From Steroidobacter gossypii (GTDB taxonomy: Bacteria; Pseudomonadota; Gammaproteobacteria; Steroidobacterales; Steroidobacteraceae), in NCBI RefSeq assembly GCF_016801985.1, contig NZ_JAEVLS010000009.1, positions 1 through 64,000 on the forward strand: DNA of 64,000 nucleotides, given 5' to 3'. The notes under the pieces are model-generated. The model saw only the letters and a list, made by a program, of their open reading frames with translations. It had not been told where the DNA came from and did not search any database. Shown piece after piece: positions 48,498 to 58,158 of this stretch; positions within the stretch are counted from its first letter, which is position 1; the number at the start of each line of letters is the position of its first letter. The translations under genes and the position numbers were made by a program.

Positions 48498-48845
48498 ATG
48501 AAGACCACCATTTCCGGTTGCCCGATCGAAGACGCCATGCGCCTGTTGAGCGGTCGCTGGCGCACGTTGCTGGTGTATTACCTGATCGATGGCAAGAAGC
48601 GCTTCGCCCAGCTGCGTCGTGACAATCCGAAAATTTCACATCGCATCCTGACGCACGAGTTGCGCGCGCTGGAGTCCGCCGGCGTGATCACGCGCACCGT
48701 CATTCCTGGAAAGATCGCGCACGTGGAGTACGAGCTGACGGAAGCGGGGCACAAGCTCGTGCCGCTGATCAACGCGCTGGGCGACTGGTATGAGGATCTG
48801 CAGCGACGACGCCAGGCCGAAGCGCCCCAGCTGACTGCTTCGTGA
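48498..48845 (+). CDS. HxlR-family transcriptional regulator
   Basis: 115 residues. A winged-helix HxlR protein with the conserved early cysteine (TTISGCPIEDAMRLL) used as a redox or electrophile sensor in some members, followed by GRWRTLLVYYLI and ISHRILTHELRALE. It is separated by 156 bp from the divergent GST gene, which likely includes a shared operator. Confidence 0.9.
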   Translation: MKTTISGCPIEDAMRLLSGRWRTLLVYYLIDGKKRFAQLRRDNPKISHRILTHELRALESAGVITRTVIPGKIAHVEYELTEAGHKLVPLINALGDWYEDLQRRRQAEAPQLTAS

Positions 48846-48878
48846 CGGCTGCTGAGCGTCAGCAGTGTGCCGCGGCGC

Positions 48879-49283
48879 TCAGTCCGGATCCTTCGCGTGA
48901 ACCCTGATGCCGTCCGGCAACTGCACCCACGAGTGCCGCCGGCAGTCATAGACAGAAACCTGCGGCGACGGGAAATCAGGATCGGCGAACGCGCCGACCG
49001 CGACGCTCACGATGCCGCTCACGCCCTCTTCGGTGTGAAATACAGTCGAGCCACACACCGGGCAGAAGCGAAACCTGAACTGGGCGCCCTGATCGCCCGT
49101 GCGCACGTATTCCGTCGCCTCGCCGGTCACCTTGAATGGGCCGGAGAAGCCCGCCAGCGCCGCGAACACACTGCCGGTGCGCTGCTGGCAAGCGAGGCAG
49201 TGACAAACGCCGACGCCGTCCGGCTCGCCCGAGACTTCGATCTTCAGCTGTCCACAGCAACAAGACGCGGTGCGCGTCGTCAT
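48879..49283 (-). CDS. GFA-family (glutathione-dependent formaldehyde-activating-like) protein
   Basis: 134 residues. The zinc-binding cysteines of the GFA fold are visible: ASCCCGQL, then CHCLACQQRTGS and FCPVCGSTVFHT. Family members are of uncertain substrate despite the name. It follows the leucyl aminopeptidase gene on the same strand with only five bases between, so the two are probably cotranscribed. Confidence 0.85.
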   Translation of the reverse strand: MTTRTASCCCGQLKIEVSGEPDGVGVCHCLACQQRTGSVFAALAGFSGPFKVTGEATEYVRTGDQGAQFRFRFCPVCGSTVFHTEEGVSGIVSVAVGAFADPDFPSPQVSVYDCRRHSWVQLPDGIRVHAKDPD

Positions 49284-49287
49284 GAAC

Positions 49288-50748
49288 TCACTCCTTGCGA
49301 GCGCGCTTGAATCGACCCGCGCTCAACACATCCTGTTCCAACAGCAACTGTGCCATGAATCGCACGCCGAAGCCGGTGAAGTCGGTCGGAATGTGAGCAA
49401 GTCCGCCCGATCGGTTGCTCGGCGCGAGATCCAGATGGATCCAGGGAATCTCCGCCGGCACGAATCGGTTCAGGAAACGCGCGGCGAGAATGTGATCGCC
49501 CTTGCTATCCGGCGTGCAGTGAAGGACGTCGGCGATGGAAGACTCGAGATCGCTGTCGTAATCCTCATCCATGGGGAAGGGCCACACGCGCTCGCCGCTT
49601 TCACGACCGGCCGCCTCGATCACTGAATGAAACTCGGGACGATTGGTGAATGCGCCGGCGTAGCGTTCGGTGAGCGCAGTGACGCACGAGCCCGTCAGCG
49701 TCGCGAAGTCGACGATCAAATCCGGTTGTTCGCGAGAGGCGATGGCAAGCGTATCGGCTAGCACCATACGACCCTCCGCGTCACTGTGCGCCACCTGAAT
49801 TGTGACGCCGTTGGCGGCGCGCACCACTTCCTGAGGACGAAACGCATTCGGGCCGATCTGATTTTCCGTGATGGCGAGCCAGCAATCGACGTCATAAGGC
49901 ACTTTCAGGCGCGTGAGTGCGAGCAGCGTGCCTACAGCGACGGCGCTGCCCTGCATGTCTTCGTGCATCTGATACATGCTCTTGTGCGGCTTCAGGTTGA
50001 TGCCGCCGGTATCGAAACAGATTCCCTTGCCAACCAGCGTCAGCTTTTTGCGCGCGCCTTCGCCGCTGCCGCGATAGCGAAGCCGCACGATGCCGGCGTC
50101 GCGATGCTCATTCGCGCGTGTGACGGCCAGAAATGCACCCGCGTTCAAGCGCTTCAACGCGCCCTCGTCTAGAAATGAGAAGGCCCAGCCTTCGCGTTTG
50201 GCGAGGGCACGCAACGCTTTTCGATAACTCGCGGTGTGAAGCACGTTCGGCGGCAGCGTGGTGAGCCAGCGCGCGAGGTGATTGCCGCGATCGATCGCAA
50301 TCGCCAGCGCCGCATCGATGTCCGGACCGTCGCCATTCAAAGTCAGCTGTGGCGGCTCAGGAGCCTTGGCAGGCTTCGATTTGATCACTGGCATGGGCGC
50401 GGTGGCGGCCAGTGCGGCAGCCGTCAGCGCTTCGAGCATGGCGGCGCTGTGTGGCTCATCCAGACCCTGGGTGGATATCAGCACTTTCGCGCCGGGCGCA
50501 GGCGATAGCTCCTTCCAGATGCGTCCAGCGAGCGAGAGCCGCTCGAATGCCGAGCTTGAAGCCTTTGCAAGCGCCACCACCATCGGTAGTGCATCGGCAG
50601 TGAGCCGGGCACTGAGGATAGATACAGGTCCTCGTGCCTTCGCTTCGCGATACAAGCGCTGCCAGATCGCACCGAACGGCAGTTTGACGAGCCGGCTTTC
50701 CGCCTGCTGGTGATCGCAAATGACGATGGAGGCATCGTGTTTTTTCAT
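49288..50748 (-). CDS. Leucyl aminopeptidase (M17 family)
   Basis: 486 residues from ATG 50748; GTG 50820 would add 24. The M17 metal and active sites are present: LVGKGICFDTGGINLKP with the Lys and Asp ligands, QVAHSDAEGRMVLADTL with Asp-Ala-Glu-Gly-Arg, and DFATLTGSC. A cytoplasmic zinc- or manganese-dependent exopeptidase. The N-terminal domain is shorter than in PepA. It is divergent from aceE. Confidence 0.92.
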   Translation of the reverse strand: MKKHDASIVICDHQQAESRLVKLPFGAIWQRLYREAKARGPVSILSARLTADALPMVVALAKASSSAFERLSLAGRIWKELSPAPGAKVLISTQGLDEPHSAAMLEALTAAALAATAPMPVIKSKPAKAPEPPQLTLNGDGPDIDAALAIAIDRGNHLARWLTTLPPNVLHTASYRKALRALAKREGWAFSFLDEGALKRLNAGAFLAVTRANEHRDAGIVRLRYRGSGEGARKKLTLVGKGICFDTGGINLKPHKSMYQMHEDMQGSAVAVGTLLALTRLKVPYDVDCWLAITENQIGPNAFRPQEVVRAANGVTIQVAHSDAEGRMVLADTLAIASREQPDLIVDFATLTGSCVTALTERYAGAFTNRPEFHSVIEAAGRESGERVWPFPMDEDYDSDLESSIADVLHCTPDSKGDHILAARFLNRFVPAEIPWIHLDLAPSNRSGGLAHIPTDFTGFGVRFMAQLLLEQDVLSAGRFKRARKE

Positions 50749-50888
50749 TGAGCTTTCGCTCAATGCGGCGCGCCCCTGGAAAATGCGGATGTCGCGCTCT
50801 GCGGGAAGCAATTCCACCACAGCGGGTTCCTTGACCGAAAATTCTCAAACTCCGATGATACGCGGCCTACTTTTGCAGCACACCCGAC

Positions 50889-53558
50889 ATGTCCGATCCC
50901 TCCAGGTTTGATGATCTCGATCCCGAAGAAACCCGGGAATGGCTTGAATCGATCGACTCGGTGATCAAGGCGCAAGGCGCCGGCCGGGCCCACTTTCTGC
51001 TCGAAAGGTTGATCGACTTTACGCGCCGCAGTGGCGGGTACCTGCCGTTCAAGCCCAATACCGCCTATGTAAATACAATTTCACCTGGGCAGGAGCAGGA
51101 GTACCCGGGCGATCGCAGCATCGAGCGGCGCATCGAGGCGTTCATTCGCTGGAACGCCATGGCCATGGTGGTGCACACCAATCGGCGCAGCTCCGAGTAC
51201 GGCGGACACATCGCAAGTTATGCCTCGTCGGCGACCATGTACGAAGTGGGCTTCAACCACTTCTGGCGTGCGCCCTCCGAGAAGCATCCCGGCGACATGA
51301 TCTACATCCAGGGTCACGTCTCGCCCGGCATCTACGCGCGTGCGTATCTAGAAGGCCGCTTGACCGAAGAGCACCTGCGTTACTTCCGACAGGAAGTGGC
51401 GAGCCCCGAGAAGGGCCTGAGCTCGTATCCGCATCCGTGGCTGATGCCGGACTTCTGGCAGTTCCCGACCGTGTCCATGGGCCTCGGCCCGATGATGGCC
51501 ATCTATCAGGCGCGCTTCCAGCGCTACATGGAAAGTCGCGGCATCGTGCCGGAGACCGACCGCAAGGTGTGGGCGTTCCTGGGCGACGGCGAAATGGACG
51601 AGCCCGAATCGATGGGCGCGATCACCATGCCGGTGCGCGAGAAGCTCGACAACCTGGTGTTCGTGATCAACTGCAATCTGCAGCGTCTCGACGGCCCGGT
51701 GCGCGGCAACGGCAAGATCATTCAAGAGCTCGAAGCGGCGTTTCTGGGCGCCGGCTGGAATGTCATCAAAGTCATCTGGGGCTCGCGCTGGGATCCGCTG
51801 CTCGCGAAAGACACCAAGGGCCTGCTGCGCCGTGTGATGGAAGAGTGCGTCGACGGCGAATATCAGAACTTCAAGGCCAAGGGCGGCGCGTACACGCGCG
51901 AGAACTTCTTCGGCAAGTATCCCGAGCTGAAGGAAATGGTCGCCAACATGTCCGACGACGACATCTGGCGCCTGAACCGCGGCGGCCACGACTACAAGAA
52001 AGTCTGGAACGCCTATAACGCGGCCGTGAATCACAAGGGCGCGCCCACCGTGATTCTGTGCAAGACGGTCAAGGGCTTCATGATGGGCAAGTGGGGCGAG
52101 AGCCAGAACATCACCCACCAGCAGAAGAAGCTCGACGACGAGGCGCTCAAGGAATTCCGCAAGCGCGTCCACATCGACATTCCGGAAGAGCAGCTCGCGA
52201 AGTCGCCCTTCCAGCGCCTGCCGGAAGACAGCGAAGAGATGAAATATCTGCGCGAGAAGCGCGAGCGGCTCGGCGGCTATCTGCCGCAGCGTCGCGCCAA
52301 TGCGCCTTCGCTGGTCGTGCCTTCACTCGAGGCGTTCGACTCGCTGCTGCAGTCCTCGGGCGACCGTGAGTTCTCCACCACGATGGCGTTCGTGCGCATC
52401 CTGCAGATGCTGGTGAAGGACAAGAACATCGGCAAGAACGTCGTACCCATCGTGCCGGACGAGGCGCGCACCTTCGGTATGGAAGGCATGTTCCGCCAGG
52501 TCGGCATCTATTCGTCGGCGGGCCAGCTGTACACGCCGCAGGACGCCGACCAGCTGATGTTCTACAAGGAAGACAAGAAAGGTCAGATTCTGAACGAGGG
52601 CATCAACGAAGGCGGCGCGCTCGCCTCGTTCATCGCGGCAGGCACCGCGTACGCCAACCACGGGGTCAATATGATCCCGTTCTACATCTATTACTCCATG
52701 TTCGGCTTCCAGCGCGTGGGCGATTTCATCTGGGCGGCGGGCGACAGCCAGGCGCGCGGCTTCTTGCTCGGCGGCACCTCCGGTCGCACGACGCTCGCGG
52801 GCGAAGGTCTGCAGCACCAGGACGGCCACAGCCATCTGGCGGCGAGCACGATTCCGAACTGCGTCGCTTACGATCCGACGTTTGCTTATGAGCTCGCGGT
52901 CATCATTCAGGACGGCATGCGCCGCATGTTCGCCGAGCAGGAGGATGTTTTCTATTACCTCTCGGTGATGAACGAGAACTACGCGCACCCGGCCATGCCG
53001 AAGGGCGCGGAGGCGGGCATCCTCAAAGGCATGTACCTGCTGCAGGCCGGCGGCAAGGGCAAGGTGCGCGTCAACCTGATGGGTTCGGGCACGATTCTGC
53101 GCGAGGTCATTAAGGCCGCCGAGATTCTCGAGAAGGATTACGGTGTGCCGGCCGATGTGTTCAGCGCGCCGAGCTTCTCCGAGCTGCGACGCGAAGCGCT
53201 CGATATCGAGCGCAAGAACATGCTGAACCCGGATGCGCCGCAGGCGGTGCCGTACGTTCGCCAGTGTCTCGGCGATCGCACCGGTCCATTCATCGCGGCC
53301 ACCGACTACATGCGCATCGTTCCCGATCAGATTCGTCAGTGGGTCCCCGGACGTTACGTCGTGCTCGGCACCGACGGTTACGGCCGCAGCGACTCGCGCG
53401 CCGAACTGCGTCGGCACTTCGAAGTGGACGCGCCTCACATCGTGGTGGCTTCGCTGCGCGCGCTCGCCGATGAGGGCAAGCTCGACATGGCGACCGTCAA
53501 GGCCGCGATCAAGAAGTTCAACATCGACCCGGATAAACCGAATCCGGTCACGCAGTAA
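50889..53558 (+). CDS. aceE: Pyruvate dehydrogenase E1, homodimeric type
   Basis: 889 residues, the E. coli AceE length. The thiamine diphosphate motif is GDGEMDEPESMGAI through NLVFVINCNLQ, and the substrate-channel stretch LQHQDGHSHL is present. It decarboxylates pyruvate and acetylates the lipoyl arms of E2. First gene of aceE-aceF-lpd; 18 bp before aceF. No pdhR-type regulator is next to it; the upstream gene is the divergent aminopeptidase. Confidence 0.97.
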   Translation: MSDPSRFDDLDPEETREWLESIDSVIKAQGAGRAHFLLERLIDFTRRSGGYLPFKPNTAYVNTISPGQEQEYPGDRSIERRIEAFIRWNAMAMVVHTNRRSSEYGGHIASYASSATMYEVGFNHFWRAPSEKHPGDMIYIQGHVSPGIYARAYLEGRLTEEHLRYFRQEVASPEKGLSSYPHPWLMPDFWQFPTVSMGLGPMMAIYQARFQRYMESRGIVPETDRKVWAFLGDGEMDEPESMGAITMPVREKLDNLVFVINCNLQRLDGPVRGNGKIIQELEAAFLGAGWNVIKVIWGSRWDPLLAKDTKGLLRRVMEECVDGEYQNFKAKGGAYTRENFFGKYPELKEMVANMSDDDIWRLNRGGHDYKKVWNAYNAAVNHKGAPTVILCKTVKGFMMGKWGESQNITHQQKKLDDEALKEFRKRVHIDIPEEQLAKSPFQRLPEDSEEMKYLREKRERLGGYLPQRRANAPSLVVPSLEAFDSLLQSSGDREFSTTMAFVRILQMLVKDKNIGKNVVPIVPDEARTFGMEGMFRQVGIYSSAGQLYTPQDADQLMFYKEDKKGQILNEGINEGGALASFIAAGTAYANHGVNMIPFYIYYSMFGFQRVGDFIWAAGDSQARGFLLGGTSGRTTLAGEGLQHQDGHSHLAASTIPNCVAYDPTFAYELAVIIQDGMRRMFAEQEDVFYYLSVMNENYAHPAMPKGAEAGILKGMYLLQAGGKGKVRVNLMGSGTILREVIKAAEILEKDYGVPADVFSAPSFSELRREALDIERKNMLNPDAPQAVPYVRQCLGDRTGPFIAATDYMRIVPDQIRQWVPGRYVVLGTDGYGRSDSRAELRRHFEVDAPHIVVASLRALADEGKLDMATVKAAIKKFNIDPDKPNPVTQ

Positions 53559-53576
53559 GCCTTAGGTCTTCAAAGC

Positions 53577-55334
53577 ATGCCGACAGATATCAAAGTCCCG
53601 GACCTGGGCGACTTCAAGGACGTCGAAGTCATCGATGTGCTGGTCAAGCCCGGCGATCAGATCGACATCGATACGCCGCTGCTGACGTTGGAAACGGAGA
53701 AGGCGACCATGGACGTGCCGTCCACGGAAGCCGGCGTGCTCACCGCGCTCGCCGTGAAAAAAGGCGATCGCGTTTCCAAAGGCAGTGTGATCGGACAGAT
53801 CGACGCCAAAGGCGGCGTCGCGGCGCCATCCACGCCGGCCAAGAAGAGCGGCACGGCGGAGGAACCTGTCTCTACGCACTCCCTCAGCCTCGAGCAATCC
53901 GAGGGCAACGCGGGCGCCACTGGCGGCAAGTCAGAAGCCGCCAGCAGCGCTGCGCCTGCCAAGCCTGCCGCAAGCGGTGGTGCTACCGGTGGCGGTGAGG
54001 TTCGCGTTCCCGACCTTGGCGACTTCAAAGACGTGGAAGTCATCGACGTGCTGGTCAAGCCCGGCGATCGCGTCGACGTCGACACGCCGCTGCTGACGCT
54101 CGAAACCGAGAAGGCGACGATGGATGTTCCTTCCACGGTCGCCGGTGTCGTGAAGTCGCTTGCCTTGAAGAAGGGCGATCGTGTTTCCAAGGGCAGCCTG
54201 ATCGGCTTGCTCGAAGGCGGCGCTGCGAGCCAAGGCGCGCCGGAAGAGCCTGTCTCGACACCGAGCAAAGCGCAGCCCGCGGAGAAAGCGGCGGCTGCGC
54301 CCAAAGCGGCTCCTGCGCCTGCAAAGAGCGCAGCGCCTGCTCCGACTCCCGCGCCGTCAGCGCCAGCGAAAGCGCCCGCCTCCCTGCCGCCGATCGACGA
54401 AGCTGGCTTCGCGCGCGCGTATGCGAGCCCGTCCGTTCGCAAGTTTGCTCGTGAGCTCGGCGTCGATCTGAGTCGGATCAAAGGCACCGGTCCGAAAGCG
54501 CGCATCACGCCGGACGACGTAAAGGCGTTCGTCAAACAAGCGCTGTCCTCTGGCGCGCCCGCGACGGCCGCTGCAGGCGGCGGTGGCGGCGCGCTGCCGA
54601 AGGTTCCGGAAATCGATTTCTCCAAGTTCGGCGAGATCGAGGTCAAGCCGCTCAGCCGCATCCAGAAGATCTCCGGTCCGCATCTGCAGGCCAGCTGGTT
54701 GAACATCCCGCACGTCTGGCAGATGGACGAAGCGGACATCACCGAGCTGGAAGACACCCGCAAGAAATTGAAGGGCGCGGCCGAGAAGGAAGGCATCAAG
54801 CTCACGCCGCTCGCGTTCGTACTGCGGGCGTGCGTCAAGGCGCTGCAGGAATTCCCGAACGTCAACAGCTCGCTGGAGTCTTCGGGCAAGAACCTGATCC
54901 TGAAAAAGTATATCAATCTTGGCTTCGCGGCCGACACGCCGGGCGGCCTGGTCGTGCCGGTGATCAAGGACGCGGACAAGAAAGATATCTACGAGATCGC
55001 TCGCGAACTGGCGGTGCTCTCGGAGAAGGCGCGCGCCGGCAAGCTCACGATTGCCGAAATGCAAGGCGCGACCTTTACGGTGTCGAGCCTCGGCGGCATC
55101 GGTGGCGTGGGCTTTACGCCCATCATCAATGCGCCCGAAGTGGCGATCCTCGGCGTGGCCAAGTCGAGCATCAAGCCCGTGTTCAAGGACGGTCAGTTCG
55201 TGCCGCGGCTGATGCTGCCGTTCACGCTCGCTTATGACCACCGCGTGATCGACGGCGCCGCCGGCGTGCGCTTCACCACCTTCCTGGCGGAAAAGCTCGC
55301 CGACGTTCGTGGACTCATCGAGGCTGTGCCGTGA
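53577..55334 (+). CDS. aceF: Pyruvate dehydrogenase E2 (dihydrolipoamide acetyltransferase)
   Basis: 585 residues. Two lipoyl domains (about 5-80 and 140-215), each with the lipoylated ETEKATMDVPS, are joined by Ala/Pro linkers. Then come the E3-binding domain (ASPSVRKFARELGVDLSR) and the catalytic domain ending with DHRVIDGAAG (His and Asp of the active site). It transfers acetyl to CoA. Its stop overlaps the lpd start as GTGA. Confidence 0.96.
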   Translation: MPTDIKVPDLGDFKDVEVIDVLVKPGDQIDIDTPLLTLETEKATMDVPSTEAGVLTALAVKKGDRVSKGSVIGQIDAKGGVAAPSTPAKKSGTAEEPVSTHSLSLEQSEGNAGATGGKSEAASSAAPAKPAASGGATGGGEVRVPDLGDFKDVEVIDVLVKPGDRVDVDTPLLTLETEKATMDVPSTVAGVVKSLALKKGDRVSKGSLIGLLEGGAASQGAPEEPVSTPSKAQPAEKAAAAPKAAPAPAKSAAPAPTPAPSAPAKAPASLPPIDEAGFARAYASPSVRKFARELGVDLSRIKGTGPKARITPDDVKAFVKQALSSGAPATAAAGGGGGALPKVPEIDFSKFGEIEVKPLSRIQKISGPHLQASWLNIPHVWQMDEADITELEDTRKKLKGAAEKEGIKLTPLAFVLRACVKALQEFPNVNSSLESSGKNLILKKYINLGFAADTPGGLVVPVIKDADKKDIYEIARELAVLSEKARAGKLTIAEMQGATFTVSSLGGIGGVGFTPIINAPEVAILGVAKSSIKPVFKDGQFVPRLMLPFTLAYDHRVIDGAAGVRFTTFLAEKLADVRGLIEAVP

Positions 55335-57196
55335 CCCAAGTCAATGTCCCCGATATCGGTGACTTCAAAGATGTGGAAGTCATCGACGTGCTGGTCAAGC
55401 CCGGCGATAGCGTCGAATTGGAAACACCGCTGGTCACGCTCGAGACCGAGAAGGCGACCATGGATGTGCCTTCGTCCGCCGCGGGCGTGGTGAAGTCGGT
55501 CGCGTTGAAGAAGGGCGATCGTGTCTCCAAAGGCAGCCTGATTCTCGAGGTCGAAGCTGCCGGTGCTGGCGCCTCGTCGTCTGCGCCCGCTGCTTCGAAA
55601 GAAACGGCGGCTCCGAAAGAAGCAAAAGCTCCGGCGGCTGCGGCCGCCAAAGACGATGCTTCCAGTGCGGACACCATGGTTCGCGAGAAGCCGGCGATCC
55701 AGGCTCCGGCTGAAGATACGTCTGGTGGTTCCTACGATTACGACATGGTCGTGCTCGGCGCTGGTCCCGGCGGTTACACCGCCGCGTTCCGTGCGGCCGA
55801 TCTCGGCATGAAGGTCGCTCTCGTGGAGCGCTGGCCGCAACTTGGCGGCGTCTGTCTCAACGTAGGCTGCATTCCCTCCAAGGCGCTGTTGCACGCCGCC
55901 AAGGTGATCGAAGAAGCGCACGAGATGGAAGTGGCCGGCGTCACCTTCGGCAAGCCGAAGATCGACACCGAGAAGCTGCGCGGCTGGAAAGAGAAGGTCG
56001 TCAGCAAGTTGACCGGCGGTCTGGGCATCCTGGCCAAGCAGCGCAAGGTCGAAGTCATCCGCGGCATCGGCAAATTCGTCTCCCCGCACGAGATGAGCAT
56101 CGCCAACACCGACATGACGCCTCAGTCCACGGTATTGTCCAAAGGCGAGAACGCGCCGGGCGAAGGCGCGCGCAAGATCTCTTTCAAACATTGCATCATC
56201 GCGGCCGGCTCCGAGTCGGTGCGCTTGCCGGGCCTGCCGGACGATCCGCGCATCATCGATTCGACCGGCGCGCTCGAGATCGACCTTCCCAAGCGCATGC
56301 TGGTCATCGGTGGCGGCATCATCGGTCTGGAAATGGCCTGCGTGTATGACGCGCTCGGCACCAAGGTCAGCGTGGTCGAGCTCACCGATGGGCTGATCCC
56401 CGGTTGCGATCGGGATCTGGTGCGGCCGCTCGAGAAGCGCATCGCCAAGCGCTACGAAAAGATCATGGTGAAGACCAAGGTCACCAAGCTCGAAGCGTTG
56501 AAGCAAGGCATTCGCGTGACCTTCGAAGGCGAGCAGGCGCCCGAGCCGCAGATCTACGACAAGGTGCTGGTGGCGGTCGGCCGCAGCCCGAACGGCAAGA
56601 AGATCGGCGCGGAAGCCGCCGGCGTGGTGGTCAACGAGCGTGGCTTCATTCCCGTGGACAAGCAGATGCGCACCAACGTCTCGCACATCTTCGCCATTGG
56701 CGACATTGTCGGGCAGCCCATGCTCGCGCATAAGGCGTCGCATGAAGGCAAGCTCGCCGCGGAGGTCGCGCAAGGTGAGAAGCGGTACTTCGATGCTCGC
56801 GTGATTCCGTCGGTCGCCTACACCGATCCGGAAATCGCCTGGGTTGGCGTGACCGAAACCGAAGCCAAGGCCAAGGGCATCCCGTTCGAGAAGGGCAGCT
56901 TCCCGTGGTCGGCCAACGCCCGCTCGCTCACGCTCGGACGAGATGATGGTATGACCAAGGTGTTGTTCGATCCCGAAACGCATCGCGTGATCGGCGGCGG
57001 CATCGTCGGGCCGAATGCCGGCGATCTGATCTCCGAGATCGCGCTGGCCATCGAGATGAACAGCGACGCCGGCGATCTGGGCATGACCATCCATCCGCAT
57101 CCGACGCTGTCGGAGACGGTGATGTTCTCGGCCGAGGCGTTCGAAGGCACGCTGACCGATCTGTACGTGCCGAAGAAGACCGCTCGCGCTAAATAA
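55331..57196 (+). CDS. lpd: Dihydrolipoamide dehydrogenase with N-terminal lipoyl domain
   Basis: 621 residues from GTG 55331. An N-terminal lipoyl domain nearly identical to those of aceF (ETEKATMDVPS) and an Ala-rich linker precede the E3 core: FAD site VLGAGPGGYTAAFRAADL, redox pair CLNVGCIPSK and the C-terminal HPHPTLSE. E3 reoxidises lipoamide with NAD. A lipoyl-carrying E3 is known in several beta- and gammaproteobacteria. It ends at a strong terminator. Confidence 0.96.
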   Translation: MTQVNVPDIGDFKDVEVIDVLVKPGDSVELETPLVTLETEKATMDVPSSAAGVVKSVALKKGDRVSKGSLILEVEAAGAGASSSAPAASKETAAPKEAKAPAAAAAKDDASSADTMVREKPAIQAPAEDTSGGSYDYDMVVLGAGPGGYTAAFRAADLGMKVALVERWPQLGGVCLNVGCIPSKALLHAAKVIEEAHEMEVAGVTFGKPKIDTEKLRGWKEKVVSKLTGGLGILAKQRKVEVIRGIGKFVSPHEMSIANTDMTPQSTVLSKGENAPGEGARKISFKHCIIAAGSESVRLPGLPDDPRIIDSTGALEIDLPKRMLVIGGGIIGLEMACVYDALGTKVSVVELTDGLIPGCDRDLVRPLEKRIAKRYEKIMVKTKVTKLEALKQGIRVTFEGEQAPEPQIYDKVLVAVGRSPNGKKIGAEAAGVVVNERGFIPVDKQMRTNVSHIFAIGDIVGQPMLAHKASHEGKLAAEVAQGEKRYFDARVIPSVAYTDPEIAWVGVTETEAKAKGIPFEKGSFPWSANARSLTLGRDDGMTKVLFDPETHRVIGGGIVGPNAGDLISEIALAIEMNSDAGDLGMTIHPHPTLSETVMFSAEAFEGTLTDLYVPKKTARAK

Positions 57197-57201
57197 AACA
57201 A

Positions 57202-57246
57202 AGGCAGGTCGCCGCGCGCCGGGTGCGGCGACCCTGCCTGTCTTTC
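57202..57246 (+). terminator. Strong terminator of the pyruvate dehydrogenase operon
   Basis: AGGCAGGTCGCCGC pairs with GCGGCGACCCTGCCT with one bulge, followed by TCTTTCC. It lies right after the lpd stop. Confidence 0.85.
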
Positions 57247-57393
57247 CGCAGCGACATCGCCTCGCCGCGATGTCACAAATAATTCAACCGATCTTGTTTC
57301 CCTGCCGGGGCTGAGCGGCCGCCGTAGAGCAGTCCTTATCTGCAGCTGCCCTGATATCGATGCGCCGGGCGCATGGAATGGCGAGGTAGGGAT

Positions 57394-57744
57394 ATGACGA
57401 AAGCCGCGCGAAGTTTGCTTGCCCTGACCTTCAGCGGCCTGATTGCTCCGCCGGCCACGTCCGCCGCCGAGCGCTACACACTGCACATCGATCGTCAGCC
57501 CGTCGTACGCACGCTCGCCGAACTTTCCAAACAAACACGCCTGCAGATCGTGGGTATGTTCCGAAATGAGGGCGGTGCGGCAAGCCGGCTGACAGGGCCA
57601 CTCACCGGCGAATTCACCATCGAGTGCGCTTTGCAAATGTTGCTCGCCGACAGCGATCTCACATTCGTTCGCGTCAATGCCAACACGATTGCGGTCATGG
57701 CAAAGCCCGCGGAGCCGGAGCCGGGCCAACGCGATCGATCGTGA
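57394..57744 (+). CDS. Secreted STN-domain protein without receptor barrel
   Basis: 116 residues from ATG 57394 with GAGGTAGGG upstream. A signal peptide (KAARSLLALTFSGLIAPPATSAA) is followed by a single STN domain (YTLHIDRQPVVRTLAELSKQ, then TGEFTIECALQMLLADSDLT). STN domains usually begin TonB receptors or secretins and contact FecR. Here it stands alone, about 415 bp upstream of the ECF sigma gene, and may be a free signalling domain (inference). Confidence 0.8.
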   Translation: MTKAARSLLALTFSGLIAPPATSAAERYTLHIDRQPVVRTLAELSKQTRLQIVGMFRNEGGAASRLTGPLTGEFTIECALQMLLADSDLTFVRVNANTIAVMAKPAEPEPGQRDRS

Positions 57745-58158
57745 AATATCGTTTACGGTCTCTCATATATATGAGAACACACCATTGACCGATCCACGTT
57801 ATCTATCGCGATGCAGCATGTAATGTGTTGATTGTGATAATCCGTGATTAACGCGATGTGGTGTATGGAGCGCGTGGGTTGCTCCTGGCGATGTGATGTC
57901 CGCGAAGTGTCATCTCATTCCGTGGTGCGCGCGCTCACATTGCATCGCTTTGATGTGAAATCAACCGATGCGTCATCCATCGTCTGAGGTTTTTATTGCC
58001 GTTTACGAGTAAGTACCCGGCACATATCAGATTTTCAGGGGTGACCTTGGCCGCTTCACCGGTCATTCTCTGCATGGAGCCCTTTGCCGCGATCGTCAGA
58101 TAAAACGTCGACGCATGGCAAAGGTGGTCGAACAAGGCACGTTGCTTCAGGAACGCTC
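57745..58158. other. AT-richer intergenic region with a 16-bp palindrome
   Basis: 414 bp without a supported gene, clearly AT-richer to the eye than its neighbours. It holds the perfect palindrome TCTCATATATATGAGA at 57761-57776. It is the likely promoter region of the sigma/FecR/receptor operon. Confidence 0.5.

Noticed and set aside
51348-53438. Long minus-strand frames across aceE
   Set aside because: They are antisense shadows of a high-GC coding gene, and their products match no family.
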